Assembly (NCBI GenBank): GCA_017415945.1
Contig: JAFQDR010000008.1
Coordinates: 1 to 14,999 of the forward strand
Direction: 5' to 3'
DNA: 14,999 nt
DNA from: Oscillospiraceae bacterium
GTDB taxonomy: Bacteria > Bacillota_A > Clostridia > Oscillospirales > Oscillospiraceae
A program made the translations under genes and the position numbers. Each line of letters starts with the position of its first letter. Position 1 is the first letter of the stretch. Below, in pieces: positions 1 through 6,972 of this stretch. The notes under the pieces are model-generated. The model saw nothing but the letters and a program-made list of their open reading frames with translations. It ran no database searches and was not told the DNA's origin.

Positions 1-53
1 ACCAGCTTCCGCTGAATCTGACCAGACTGATTATGAGGTATATCAAAGGATGA
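1..53 (+). CDS. C-terminal tail of an upstream gene (partial)
   Basis: An open frame beginning at base 3 reads through 16 codons and stops with TGA at 51-53. Its last residues, L-T-R-L-I-M-R-Y-I-K-G, look like an ordinary protein end. The stop overlaps the ATG at 50 as ATGA, the usual sign of translational coupling in this type of genome. Too little is present to assign a family. A second frame, in line with the next gene, is also open to the window edge, so this call is tentative. Confidence 0.45.
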   Translation, partial: QLPLNLTRLIMRYIKG

Positions 54-328
54 ATAACACAGAATTTCAGAAAAGACTAAAAAAATTATACGACCGGTTT
101 CCGAGAATCCAGCGGAGTGAAGTCAAGACCATAAATGAACTGATTTTTGTTCTGCGGCATGACGATATCGACTACTGTCTGAATCTGATCGGTGAAGCGG
201 AACATTTCTACTGTATTTCTTCGGTGAAAGAGGACTTCGTACCTGTCCGGATTCTCGGATTGAAGGTGCTCAGTGTGGAACTGGACGAAATCTCAGGGTA
301 CGATCCGCTGCTTGTGGTCAATGTATAA
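50..328 (+). CDS. Hypothetical protein, 92 aa
   Basis: A small soluble protein with no signal peptide or membrane segment. The N-terminal third is basic (K-R-L-K-K-L at residues 9-14) and the C-terminal half is acidic and hydrophobic. I recognise no family. The ATG at 50 is preceded by GAGGT at 35-39 and overlaps the presumed stop of the upstream gene as ATGA, which supports this start. The frame is also open upstream to the window edge, so a longer protein is not excluded. A 20-base gap carrying AAGGAAGG leads into the next gene, so the two are probably co-transcribed. It belongs to a run of small hypothetical genes typical of accessory or integrative elements. Confidence 0.7.
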   Translation: MNNTEFQKRLKKLYDRFPRIQRSEVKTINELIFVLRHDDIDYCLNLIGEAEHFYCISSVKEDFVPVRILGLKVLSVELDEISGYDPLLVVNV

Positions 329-348
329 AAGGAAGGACGTGAAGATCA

Positions 349-996
349 ATGAATGAAACAGGCTATATCTCCCGACAGATCGCTGTCTACAAGACGGATA
401 AGAAACTGGTGGAACTGACAGACAAGCTCAATCCGGCACCGCTGGAACTGTATGCACACATCCATGCCCATGGAGACGACAATGGAGCCGGTCAGCGGAT
501 CTATTCCAACATCGGCGTAGTTGTACAGGATTATTCTGCAGGAACCGGTGCGAACACAAAACGTGCATCCGCCAATCTTCTGCCGGACGAAGTACAGTTT
601 ATCTTCAGCCGAGTGCGGAACGGTGTGGAAAGTTTCGAGTTCCATACGGACAAAATTTTCGGTTTGCCGGATCAGAACGGACGCTCGCAGGTGACAAAAC
701 TCACCATCAAGCGCGGCAATGTCGGTGCGGACGGCAAACCCAGAAAGTATCCGTGGTACATCGAAGTCGAGAACGGAACTGGAATCCCGCAGAAAACACA
801 GATCGGCGGTACCTACTGTCAGGCGAATACGTTCGTCTCCGGTACCAAAGTATTTGTAAATCTGAACGATCAGGATTTCTTCAAGCTGTTCTGCCATGCG
901 GTTCAGTACATTCAGGCATGGGAGCTGGCAGTGGCTCCGGCGTTCATCCGTCAGGCACGGAAGCAGATCGAGGAGAATATGCAGAACAATCCGTAA
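349..996 (+). CDS. Hypothetical protein, 215 aa
   Basis: A soluble protein without signal peptide or membrane helices. The ATG follows an AAGGAAGG ribosome binding site with suitable spacing. The sequence is balanced and codon-driven throughout, and the opposite-strand frame over the same bases is less plausible. Features are an N-terminal stretch rich in H, D and G (H-I-H-A-H-G-D-D-N-G-A-G around residues 37-48), a basic middle around residue 120 and a helical basic C-terminus ending in R-Q-A-R-K-Q-I-E-E. I recognise no catalytic motif or named domain. Its place between another small hypothetical gene and an AbrB-type regulator suggests accessory-element cargo. Function unknown. Confidence 0.8.
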   Translation: MNETGYISRQIAVYKTDKKLVELTDKLNPAPLELYAHIHAHGDDNGAGQRIYSNIGVVVQDYSAGTGANTKRASANLLPDEVQFIFSRVRNGVESFEFHTDKIFGLPDQNGRSQVTKLTIKRGNVGADGKPRKYPWYIEVENGTGIPQKTQIGGTYCQANTFVSGTKVFVNLNDQDFFKLFCHAVQYIQAWELAVAPAFIRQARKQIEENMQNNP

Positions 997-1010
997 GAAA
1001 TATGGAAGAC

Positions 1011-1036
1011 GGGAACCTGGTTCATGCCGGGTTCTC
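1011..1036 (+). terminator. Strong intergenic hairpin without a clear U-tract
   Basis: GGGAACCTGG at 1011-1020 pairs with CCGGGTTCTC at 1027-1036 around the 6-base loop TTCATG, giving about 10 pairs with two G-U. It begins 14 bases after the stop of the preceding gene. The bases after it (TGTCCTTCC) are pyrimidine-rich but not a T-run, so it may be a weak terminator, an mRNA processing or stability hairpin, or a protein-binding site ahead of the AbrB-type gene. The fold is seen; the role is inferred. Confidence 0.4.
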
Positions 1037-1059
1037 TGTCCTTCCGGAAAGGAATGAGA

Positions 1060-1584
1060 ATGAATATCGGAATTTACAGAAGGGTTGATGATCTTGGACG
1101 TATCGTGATCCCGAAGGAGGTACGCAGACAGGTACATCTGGAGAAAGGCGATATGATGAAAATTTCAGTGGACGGCAGGCAACTGATCCTGACACCGTAT
1201 GCCTACGTTACTGATGTTGATATGATTGTCAGAGCCTGTGTCAACGGATGGAAGAAGAATGAATCTATGATTCTTGCAGTTACCACGAAACTGGACATTT
1301 TTGCATCCACAGATACAAACCTCAAGCAGTACCTCATGCTTTCAGAGGAACTGTGGTCAAGGCTTACCTGCCGGAAAGAGTATATCACTGATGGTACATC
1401 CGAGCTTCCGCTGACAGATGAAGAAAAACAATGGGTGCTGGCGATGTTTCCGTATATGCCGAACTTTGAACTGCAGGGAACTGTGGTGCTCGTCGGCGGG
1501 AAACATGAGGTACCGACAGAAGTGCAGATTGAGAAAGCGAGATTGATCGCAGATATGATCAGTACGGCGATAGAATCAATATGA
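1060..1584 (+). CDS. AbrB/SpoVT-type transcriptional regulator
   Basis: A DNA-binding regulator of about 174 residues. Residues 1-48 form a SpoVT-AbrB swapped-hairpin domain, with the typical R-R-V-D-D-L-G-R-I-V-I-P-K-E-V-R-R core, followed by a K-G-D...I-S-V-D-G hairpin. The remaining 125 residues match the layout of SpoVT, whose C-terminal half is a GAF-like sensor; total length is close to the 178 residues of Bacillus SpoVT. The tail E-K-A-R-L-I-A-D-M-I-S-T resembles the closing helix of that domain. In-frame ATGs exist at 1024 and 1054, but 1060 is chosen because GGAAAGGA at 1046-1053 is correctly spaced and the family starts just before this motif. The stop overlaps an ATG as ATGA, coupling it to the next small ORF. 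It is probably a local regulator of the element rather than the sporulation protein. Its ligand is unknown. Confidence 0.88.
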   Translation: MNIGIYRRVDDLGRIVIPKEVRRQVHLEKGDMMKISVDGRQLILTPYAYVTDVDMIVRACVNGWKKNESMILAVTTKLDIFASTDTNLKQYLMLSEELWSRLTCRKEYITDGTSELPLTDEEKQWVLAMFPYMPNFELQGTVVLVGGKHEVPTEVQIEKARLIADMISTAIESI

Positions 1585-1598
1585 AGGAAGGTGAAAAA

Positions 1599-1814
1599 GT
1601 GAAGAATGAAATCAAGATCAAGGGACAGCTCATCATGCCGATCCGGATCGGTATGCCTGCATATATCCATGAGGATTCCTGTATCCGCCGGACGTCTGCA
1701 GTAGTGGAAATCTGCGCACAGTCGAAGCGGAGTATGCTGTTCAAAACACAGAACAGCATCTATTTGCTGGAGGTAGCGCAGAGTGATACATGCGGGACGA
1801 AAGCAATTCAGTAA
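1599..1814 (+). CDS. Small hypothetical protein, about 71 aa
   Basis: A small protein beginning K-N-E-I-K-I-K-G-Q-L. An ATG at 1581 overlaps the previous stop as ATGA and would add six residues. However, AAGGAAGGTG at 1583-1592 is ideally spaced for the GTG at 1599, so I choose GTG as the start. The body has alternating short hydrophobic stretches (P-I-R-I-G-M-P-A-Y-I; S-A-V-V-E-I) consistent with a small beta-rich fold, and three cysteines that form no clear metal site. There is no membrane helix. It is coupled to the AbrB-type regulator, so it may serve the same unit. I recognise no family. Confidence 0.65.
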   Translation: MKNEIKIKGQLIMPIRIGMPAYIHEDSCIRRTSAVVEICAQSKRSMLFKTQNSIYLLEVAQSDTCGTKAIQ

Positions 1815-1839
1815 ACAGAGAGATATATCATATAAGAAA

Positions 1840-1874
1840 GTGGGCAGTCGGTTATTCGGCTGCTCACTGCTTTT
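1840..1874 (+). terminator. Terminator-like hairpin
   Basis: GTGGGCAGTCG at 1840-1850 pairs with CGGCTGCTCAC at 1857-1867 around GTTATT. The stem is 11 pairs including two G-U, preceded by AAGAAA and followed by TGCTTTTG. A-rich left flank, GC stem and short T-tract fit a weak Rho-independent terminator or attenuator. The downstream gene starts only about 15 bases later, so read-through control is possible. Confidence 0.55.
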
Positions 1875-1889
1875 GAAAGGATGGATAAT

Positions 1890-3002
1890 ATGCACTTTAA
1901 GACTTTGATTACGCTGTTCATCAAGGATGTACAGCAGGATGAAGAAACAGACAGAGAAATCGCAGACAAAATTGCTGATCTTTCCGGACAGAATGAAAAT
2001 AAAGAACCGAATGTGCTGGATCGTTTACTCCTTGAACGGCTGAACAGTAACAGAGATGCCTTTTCAAGAGAGGTCTCCTGCGAAGTCGAAAGCATTATGG
2101 AAATCTATGATGTGAACACGGAGGATCCGGAACTGCTGGAATTTGACGATCATACACAGGAGATTCGTGAAGGATATGAAACCGGCGTAATGGATTGTAT
2201 TCGCCTTCCCCAGGGAAACATTGTTGATCTGCATGGGCATCCTCTTTACGGAAGGTATGTCATCCGGGATGGTATGGTTTTTGAACGGAATGCAGGTCCG
2301 TTTCATCATGAGAAACGAACCAAACGTGCAAAGAAAATGAAGCCACTTCCGGCATTTCCGATCCGTAAAGTATATAAGGATATGAACGACTACGCGGAAA
2401 AGGGACTTGGATATGATTATATTGAAGAATATCAAGGATATGGGTACATCTACAATCCCAACGGAATGTGGGACTGGTACCAGATCGGCGGTCGCTGGCC
2501 TGCCATGTTTCTGGTCAAGCAGGATTGCCCGAAATACACCATAGGCGAAAGAAGTTGGGCAAGCAGTGACAGGTACCCTGCCCTGGAAGGATATATCTGG
2601 GTGTGCGGTGCCAGAAAGAAGGATATTGAGTGGCAGGTCATGCGGGAATGGAAGAATCAGCGTACCGCCGATGAATACCGGAAATACGAAGAGATATTCC
2701 GCAGCGGACAGGTTCCGGAGGATGTCTGCGGCTGTATTACCGAAGACGGTATCCGGATTTTCGGTACGATGGTCTATCGGAAGGATCAGACGCTTGAGGA
2801 CTACATCCGAATGTATGGTTATCAGGAAAGCAGAAAATACCCCTTCGGTGTTCATGATATCGTTGATGCAGATATCTGGATGTGCAGCGAGGATACTGTG
2901 ATTGAAGAGGATACCGATCTGGACTGGGAAAGCCGTATGGAACGGTATATTGATGAACTGGACAACGAAACCGTGCTTGTCGGTGTGGATTACCATATCT
3001 GA
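1890..3002 (+). CDS. Hypothetical protein with W-D-W-Y...G-G-R-W motif, about 370 aa
   Basis: A soluble acidic protein with no signal peptide or membrane helix. The first 90 residues are highly charged and probably helical. The middle holds a cluster of Y and G followed by N-P-N-G-M-W-D-W-Y-Q-I-G-G-R-W near residues 190-204; this kind of motif recurs in hypothetical proteins of phages and conjugative elements, but no biochemical role is known to me. The C-terminal part is again acidic and rich in W and Y. Two starts compete: ATG at 1881 directly abuts AAAGG, while ATG at 1890 is 9 bases after it, so 1890 is preferred. It ends 16 bases before the zinc-finger gene and is probably in one transcript with it. 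Mobile-element cargo of unknown function is my best reading. Confidence 0.8.
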   Translation: MHFKTLITLFIKDVQQDEETDREIADKIADLSGQNENKEPNVLDRLLLERLNSNRDAFSREVSCEVESIMEIYDVNTEDPELLEFDDHTQEIREGYETGVMDCIRLPQGNIVDLHGHPLYGRYVIRDGMVFERNAGPFHHEKRTKRAKKMKPLPAFPIRKVYKDMNDYAEKGLGYDYIEEYQGYGYIYNPNGMWDWYQIGGRWPAMFLVKQDCPKYTIGERSWASSDRYPALEGYIWVCGARKKDIEWQVMREWKNQRTADEYRKYEEIFRSGQVPEDVCGCITEDGIRIFGTMVYRKDQTLEDYIRMYGYQESRKYPFGVHDIVDADIWMCSEDTVIEEDTDLDWESRMERYIDELDNETVLVGVDYHI

Positions 3003-3018
3003 CGGAAAGGATGAAAAC

Positions 3019-3480
3019 ATGATCGATTTAAGACCCATGAAATGTAATCTGTGCGGCGGAAAGGTAGTATATACTTCCAATGCAGTCCTATACGGAAGAC
3101 AATACGGCAGCGGATATTGTTATCTCTGTACTTCCTGCGGTGCCTTTGTCGGTACCCATGTACCGCATCCGGAGGAAGCACTTGGAATTCTGGCAGATGA
3201 AAAAATGCGGAAAGCAAAGATCCGGTGTCATGATTTGTTTGACTTACACTGGAAGGATAAGGGGACAGAATCACGCAGGTACAGAAATGCTTTGTATCAT
3301 TGGCTGGCCAAACGGCTGAAAATTCCGGTTGAGGAATGCCATTTCGGGTATTTTGATCTGGAGGTGCTTGAGAAGGCATATGTGATTCTGGAGGAGGTGA
3401 AGGATATGGAGATGTCGCTGAATGCTCGGGGACGTACGAGGTTTAGAGATAAAGAAGAAATTTCAAAATTACAAGGTTAA
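3019..3480 (+). CDS. Zinc-finger protein of DUF3268 type
   Basis: A 153-residue protein with an N-terminal zinc ribbon: C9-x2-C12 and C34-x2-C37-x2-C40, separated by the Y-G-R-x-Y-G-S-G segment, then C-G-A-F-V-G-T-H. This order, the L-A-D-E-K-M-R-K-A-K helix and the W-L-A-K-R-L...C-H-F-G-Y-F-D segment match what I know of the 'zinc-finger-containing domain' family DUF3268 of phages and mobile elements, whose function is unknown. The start at 3019 has GGAAAGG at 3004-3010. An in-frame start at 2902 would overlap the upstream gene by 100 bases and place unrelated residues before the finger, so it is rejected. The last residues after R-F-R-D-K differ from the duplicate at 6973-7311, so the 3' end may have been altered where region B joins. 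A terminator follows directly. Confidence 0.85.
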   Translation: MIDLRPMKCNLCGGKVVYTSNAVLYGRQYGSGYCYLCTSCGAFVGTHVPHPEEALGILADEKMRKAKIRCHDLFDLHWKDKGTESRRYRNALYHWLAKRLKIPVEECHFGYFDLEVLEKAYVILEEVKDMEMSLNARGRTRFRDKEEISKLQG

Positions 3481-3493
3481 TCCGCATATGCTC

Positions 3494-3529
3494 AAAGCCC
3501 TTATTCCGAAACATAGAATAAGGGCTTTT
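3494..3529 (+). terminator. Rho-independent terminator after the zinc-finger gene
   Basis: AAAGCCCTTATTC at 3494-3506 pairs perfectly with GAATAAGGGCTTT at 3516-3528 around CGAAACATA, and the 3' arm runs into TTTTC. It lies 14 bases beyond the stop at 3480. On the minus strand the hairpin has no good T-run, so it mainly serves the plus strand, though its stem could also stop incoming minus-strand transcripts. Confidence 0.85.
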
Positions 3530-3547
3530 CTTGAGGGAAGATAAATT

Positions 3548-3681
3548 AATTTGGATTCTGTTTTCATTTCGAACCGTATAGTGGAATTTTATGCCTATGG
3601 TATCCTCATATACTTTTGTCCTTGTTTTCCCCCGCAGTTCGGACAACGCACCCATAAAGAAGGTTTTTCGTTATCACTCAA
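3548..3681 (-). pseudogene. Broken cysteine-rich KTR protein gene
   Basis: Read on the minus strand from TTG at 3681-3679 (or GTG a little upstream, with AGAGGTG as ribosome binding site), the frame gives W-V-R-C-P-N-C-G-G. A one-base loss in the GGGGG run then shifts to K-T-R-T-K-V-Y-E-D-T, and a second one-base loss leads to P-L-Y-G-S-K-stop-K-Q. Joined, these match the layout I know for short cysteine-rich KTR proteins: C-P-x-C-G-x-K-T-R, x-E-D-T, P-L-Y-C-P-K-C-K-Q. The second Cys pair has become Gly and a stop codon. These proteins are small probable zinc ribbons common in conjugative elements of Firmicutes. Two frameshifts, one nonsense and a lost metal site make the gene dead. The family match is from memory of the motif. 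Confidence 0.7.
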
Positions 3682-3790
3682 ATTTGTCACCTCTTCGATT
3701 GTTATATTCTTCCACTGTATTTGGAGGAATATGTGTAAAATACTCCTCCAAAATGCTTTTTCTTATTCTTCTGTCAATGAGTTCAAATAT
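3674..3790 (-). pseudogene. Possible remnant ORF tail between the ABC gene and KTR remnant
   Basis: One minus-strand frame, different from that of the ABC gene, reads R-K-S-I-L-E-E-Y-F-T-H-I-P-P-N-T-V-E-E-Y-N and on to a TGA at 3676-3674. It overlaps the start of the KTR remnant. It looks like the coding end of a small gene normally placed just upstream of the KTR gene. It has no standard start codon and is preceded by a stop, so it would be a fragment. This is a weak call based on protein-like composition only. Confidence 0.3.
3720..3752. repeat. Perfect 9-bp inverted repeat
   Basis: TTTGGAGGA at 3720-3728 and TCCTCCAAA at 3744-3752 are perfect inverted copies separated by 15 AT-rich bases. 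The repeat sits just beyond the stop of the truncated ABC gene. No T-run follows on the minus strand. It could be a weak hairpin or chance within the remnant coding sequence. Confidence 0.3.
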
Positions 3791-4677
3791 TCACAAAGAC
3801 CTTTCGTTCCACCATGTACATCAATATATTCTTCTACTACATCGAAATTTAGGTATTTCTCATAGTATTTTCTGATGGCTGCTGTAGTCTTCATAATAGA
3901 GGCATGAACTTCTTGCATATTTTTCATCAGATACGCTCTCTCTTCTTCAAATAACTCTCCAAATAACTGCTTATATTTTGAGATAAAATAATCCCCTGTG
4001 TTATTCACCTTGATTTCAAATTGCTCGTCATTCTCAAAAAAGATATCGGAACAATAATCCATCTTACGGTTATCACGCACCTGTTCACGCTCACGTTCTA
4101 ATGCCTGATTCGCATATCTTCTGTTATAAACTACTGTAGGAACTAATAGAATCAACGTAATAACAGCGATCCACCATTTAAAAGAACACACTACTAAAAA
4201 AGCTATGCCGATATTGATGATCTTTGACACCGTATTAAATACCACCCATGTATTATCGGCCATCGCTCGGAAATTCCCCTCTGCACGGTATACCTTATCA
4301 CGGATTACAGCAGAATCATAGCAGGCAAGCTCCATTTGCGAAGTCTTGTCTATAATAATATCCCGAACATATCTATTAATTTTCTCTTTATACCGGCTTT
4401 CAATATATGTATTCCCATGAGCCAATAATTTCAGTCCAAGTTCAATAGAAATGTATATGCCTACATAACAAATCCATCGTTCAACCGGAAGAGTTTTATA
4501 AGTTAAACCATTTAACACCTCTTTCCACAGCCAACTGGATACAATCGGAGTAATTGCTGTACACAACAAAATAATACACTTAATAATAAAATATTTGGCT
4601 GAGGACTTCAGGGTAATTTTCATGCCGAAACATATATTATCAGCCAAATTTCTGATAGACAACCATATCCTTTTCAT
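3763..4677 (-). pseudogene. Truncated ABC half-transporter (membrane domain only)
   Basis: The first 255 or so of 304 residues look like the membrane domain of an MsbA-type exporter: a charged N-terminus, hydrophobic helices near residues 31-50, 67-86, 140-165 and 166-185, and long charged intracellular loops (Y-N-R-R-Y-A-N-Q-A-L-E-R-E). Helices 5 and 6 and the whole ATPase domain with Walker and signature motifs are missing. The last 35 or so residues (from Y-Y-E-K-Y-L-N) are soluble and do not look like transporter sequence, suggesting a deletion joined this gene to other DNA. It starts 3 bases after the stop of the complete partner, so the pair was once a heterodimeric exporter. As it stands it cannot hydrolyse ATP; it may be expressed but is probably non-functional. 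Confidence 0.75.
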
Positions 4678-4680
4678 ATA

Positions 4681-6486
4681 TTAGGTCTCCACTGTATATT
4701 TTTGTTTTTGCAGATTATATAATTTTGCATACAATCCTTCTGCTTGTAATAATTCTTCATGAGTTCCCTTCTCGACGATCTTACCGCCATCCAAAACAAT
4801 AACTTTATTTGCTATTTTTGAACTGGATATGCGGTGTGAGATCATAATACCGGTTTTATCTTTTGAAATATCCTCAAAATTCTCAAAGACCCTGTCTTCA
4901 GCTTCTGCATCTAAGGCAGAGGAAGGTTCATCAAAAACAATTACATCAGCTTTTTTAAAATACGTCCGCGAAATAGCAATTTTCTGCCATTGTCCTTTCG
5001 ATAATTCCACACCATCATCATCAAACTCCCGCATCATATTTGATTCTACTCCCTGATGCAATTTGGCTATGATATCTTCCGTAATTCCGCCACGTTCCAT
5101 GCAACGGTAAAGTTCCTCATCATTATCCATTCTTTTATAGTCAGACAAACCAATATTCTCACGGAATGTAAGCGGATACTTCACAAAATTCTGGAACAAT
5201 ACAGAAAACATGTTTCTTATATCCTGTATATCATAATCGTTCATCGAATAGCCGTTGATTAGAATATCGCCCGATTCGATCTCATACAATCCCAACATCA
5301 ACTTTATGATCGTAGATTTACCGGCACCGTTGATTCCCACAATTGATAATTTATCACCTTTGTTGATTCTGAAAGATGCTCCCTGAAGTATATAGTTCTC
5401 CGTATTTGGATATTTGAAATAAACATTCTCAAATTCCAGAGATTCAAATGTTTCTAATTTTCTTTTTGAAACACTTGTGGGTTCACTCCTACACTCCATC
5501 TCCATCAGTTTAAAATAGGAATCCATCACTAACTCTGCATCCTGAAACCCACTTGCTATGGTAGAAATGATGCCCGAAAAAGCCGCACGCATGGATACAC
5601 TGTATCCGATGTACATAGTTACATCACCTACTGTGATCTGGGAATAAAAAGCCTTATATAATAGGTAGACGGTAAACAAAATGACTCCGCCCTGTTCTAT
5701 CAGTACAGAAACAATCGAAAACAAAAACTTATTAACATCCAGCCTTTTAATACCCTTCTCATAGCTTTGCCGTTCTTCTTCGTATCTCTGTTTTATCGGA
5801 GCGGAAAGATTATAAACACGAATATCTTTTGATGCCCAGTCTCCGGTAAGCATTGCATAGTAATAAGATAATTTTCTATTGCTGTATGCTGAATTAAATT
5901 GATATTGATAACGTCTCTTTTTAACAATGTTACTTAATATAATTCCCGGGATTACCATAAAAATCAATATCAAAGCAAACAGCCAGCTAAATTCAGCTAT
6001 AATAGAAACCGCAACGATAAATGTATAAAGACCGGTTACAATATTTATAATATTAAAAAAGATATATACAGCATTTTCATTTGCACAGCGCGCATACATT
6101 AAGAAATCTTTTCCGCTTGATGAGTCAAGGAATTCGATAGGGATATGTTTCATTTTATTTAATATCGTTATATTAAAATTCATGAAGGCTTTTTCTTTTA
6201 TAGAATTATATATGATTTGACTTAACGCATTGATGAAGAAAAGAAGGATAAATATACCTGCATATGCTAAAATAACGGCAGAAAGATTTTGCCATCTTTC
6301 CCCCGATCCACTCAAAATATCAATGATTACCTTCATCAGATATACATTCATGATGTTTAAGCTGGCTGTAACCAAGCTGCAGATAAAATATGCTGCTAAT
6401 CTCCATCCACTCGATGTAAATAAAAGCCTGCCGGAAAAAATCACTGATTTTATAAATAAATTGACCTTCTCGCAATATTTTTTCAT
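4681..6486 (-). CDS. ABC exporter half-transporter, ATP-binding/permease
   Basis: A 601-residue MsbA/bacteriocin-type exporter with a membrane domain of about six helices (residues 1-320) followed by an ATPase domain (about 345-595). Visible motifs are Walker A G-I-N-G-A-G-K-S-T (about 382-390), a Q-loop in L-F-Q-N-F, the signature L-S-K-G-Q (about 493), Walker B V-I-V-F-D-E-P with D-loop S-A-L-D (about 514-525) and the switch histidine in I-S-H-R (about 547). All catalytic residues are present, so it may work as a homodimer now that its partner is truncated. The start is supported by AGGAGAG just upstream. It lies 77 bases downstream of an XRE regulator and is probably transcribed from that gene's promoter. 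Substrate unknown; peptide export is common in such pairs. The DNA is clearly AT-richer than either flank, a sign of transfer. Confidence 0.92.
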   Translation of the reverse strand: MKKYCEKVNLFIKSVIFSGRLLFTSSGWRLAAYFICSLVTASLNIMNVYLMKVIIDILSGSGERWQNLSAVILAYAGIFILLFFINALSQIIYNSIKEKAFMNFNITILNKMKHIPIEFLDSSSGKDFLMYARCANENAVYIFFNIINIVTGLYTFIVAVSIIAEFSWLFALILIFMVIPGIILSNIVKKRRYQYQFNSAYSNRKLSYYYAMLTGDWASKDIRVYNLSAPIKQRYEEERQSYEKGIKRLDVNKFLFSIVSVLIEQGGVILFTVYLLYKAFYSQITVGDVTMYIGYSVSMRAAFSGIISTIASGFQDAELVMDSYFKLMEMECRSEPTSVSKRKLETFESLEFENVYFKYPNTENYILQGASFRINKGDKLSIVGINGAGKSTIIKLMLGLYEIESGDILINGYSMNDYDIQDIRNMFSVLFQNFVKYPLTFRENIGLSDYKRMDNDEELYRCMERGGITEDIIAKLHQGVESNMMREFDDDGVELSKGQWQKIAISRTYFKKADVIVFDEPSSALDAEAEDRVFENFEDISKDKTGIMISHRISSSKIANKVIVLDGGKIVEKGTHEELLQAEGLYAKLYNLQKQKYTVET

Positions 6487-6563
6487 AATCTCTCCTATTT
6501 CCTTATGATTTTCATGGAATATTTCATATTTGCGGTGACTTATCTTTGCGTACTATAGCCTTC

Positions 6564-6824
6564 TTATATATAAGTACCAGTGACAACGAATTTGGTTCGC
6601 TTATTTTTATGAAAAATAAGTGCATCAATATCAATTCTTGAAATAGCATCTGCGCTGACACCAAATATATATGCCAGAAGCGGAATCTGGGCAATATTCG
6701 GGGGTGTTTTGCCGCATTCCCACTGACTGACCGCCTGCGAGGATATTCTGAGATATTCAGCAAGGGCTTCCTGAGTAATGTTGCGTTCACGCCGCAGTTT
6801 TTTGATGTTTTCACCAACTGTCAT
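6564..6824 (-). CDS. XRE-family HTH transcriptional regulator, 86 aa
   Basis: Residues 3-60 form a classic Cro/CI-type helix-turn-helix: I-K-K-L-R-R-E-R-N-I-T-Q-E-A-L-A-E-Y-L, then S-S-Q-A-V-S-Q-W-E as recognition helix, then P-L-L-A-Y-I-F-G-V-S-A-D-A. After the domain only about 25 residues remain, ending in T-K-F-V-V-T-G-T-Y-I, which may be a natural short tail or a truncation of the longer sensor proteins common in this family. The start has AGAGGAA at about 6833-6839 on the minus strand and a strong promoter upstream. It is the first gene before the ABC transporter genes and is probably their regulator, perhaps autoregulated. A second frame over the same bases gives a 97-residue product without motifs and is ignored. 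Confidence 0.88.
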   Translation of the reverse strand: MTVGENIKKLRRERNITQEALAEYLRISSQAVSQWECGKTPPNIAQIPLLAYIFGVSADAISRIDIDALIFHKNKRTKFVVTGTYI

Positions 6825-6872
6825 GTATGTATTCCTCTTTCATATTTGATTTAAACGTACCATTATGATCTT

Positions 6873-6901
6873 ATTATACCGTTTTTATGCTGTATGTCCA
6901 A
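6873..6901 (-). promoter_or_regulatory. Sigma-A-type promoter for the XRE-ABC operon
   Basis: On the minus strand, TTGGAC (6901-6896) is followed after exactly 17 bases by a perfect TATAAT (6878-6873). The predicted start of transcription lies about 40 bases ahead of the regulator's ATG at 6824. The boxes and spacing are seen directly; the use is inferred. Confidence 0.8.
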
Positions 6902-6972
6902 TAGGCAGTTTAATAGTACAGGCAAGGAACACTTTATATAATACATTGTTTCCAAGAATATGAAACATCAAC

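Noticed and set aside
346..1137. Long minus-strand ORF of 263 codons
   Set aside because: It is a shadow of the plus-strand gene at 349-996, which has a good ribosome binding site and protein-like composition; the minus-strand product shows no motif and no start signal.
2902..3018. Longer N-terminus for the zinc-finger protein
   Set aside because: It would overlap the preceding gene by 100 bases, and the ATG at 3019 has an ideal GGAAAGG site and fits the family start.
2064..3080. Minus-strand ORF of 338 codons
   Set aside because: Antisense to the gene at 1890-3002; no ribosome binding site, unusual composition rich in F, H and I.
3491..3530. Inverted repeat as the end of an insertion sequence
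   Set aside because: The arms form a compact hairpin 14 bases after a stop codon with T's behind it, so a terminator explains it; no transposase frame is found nearby.
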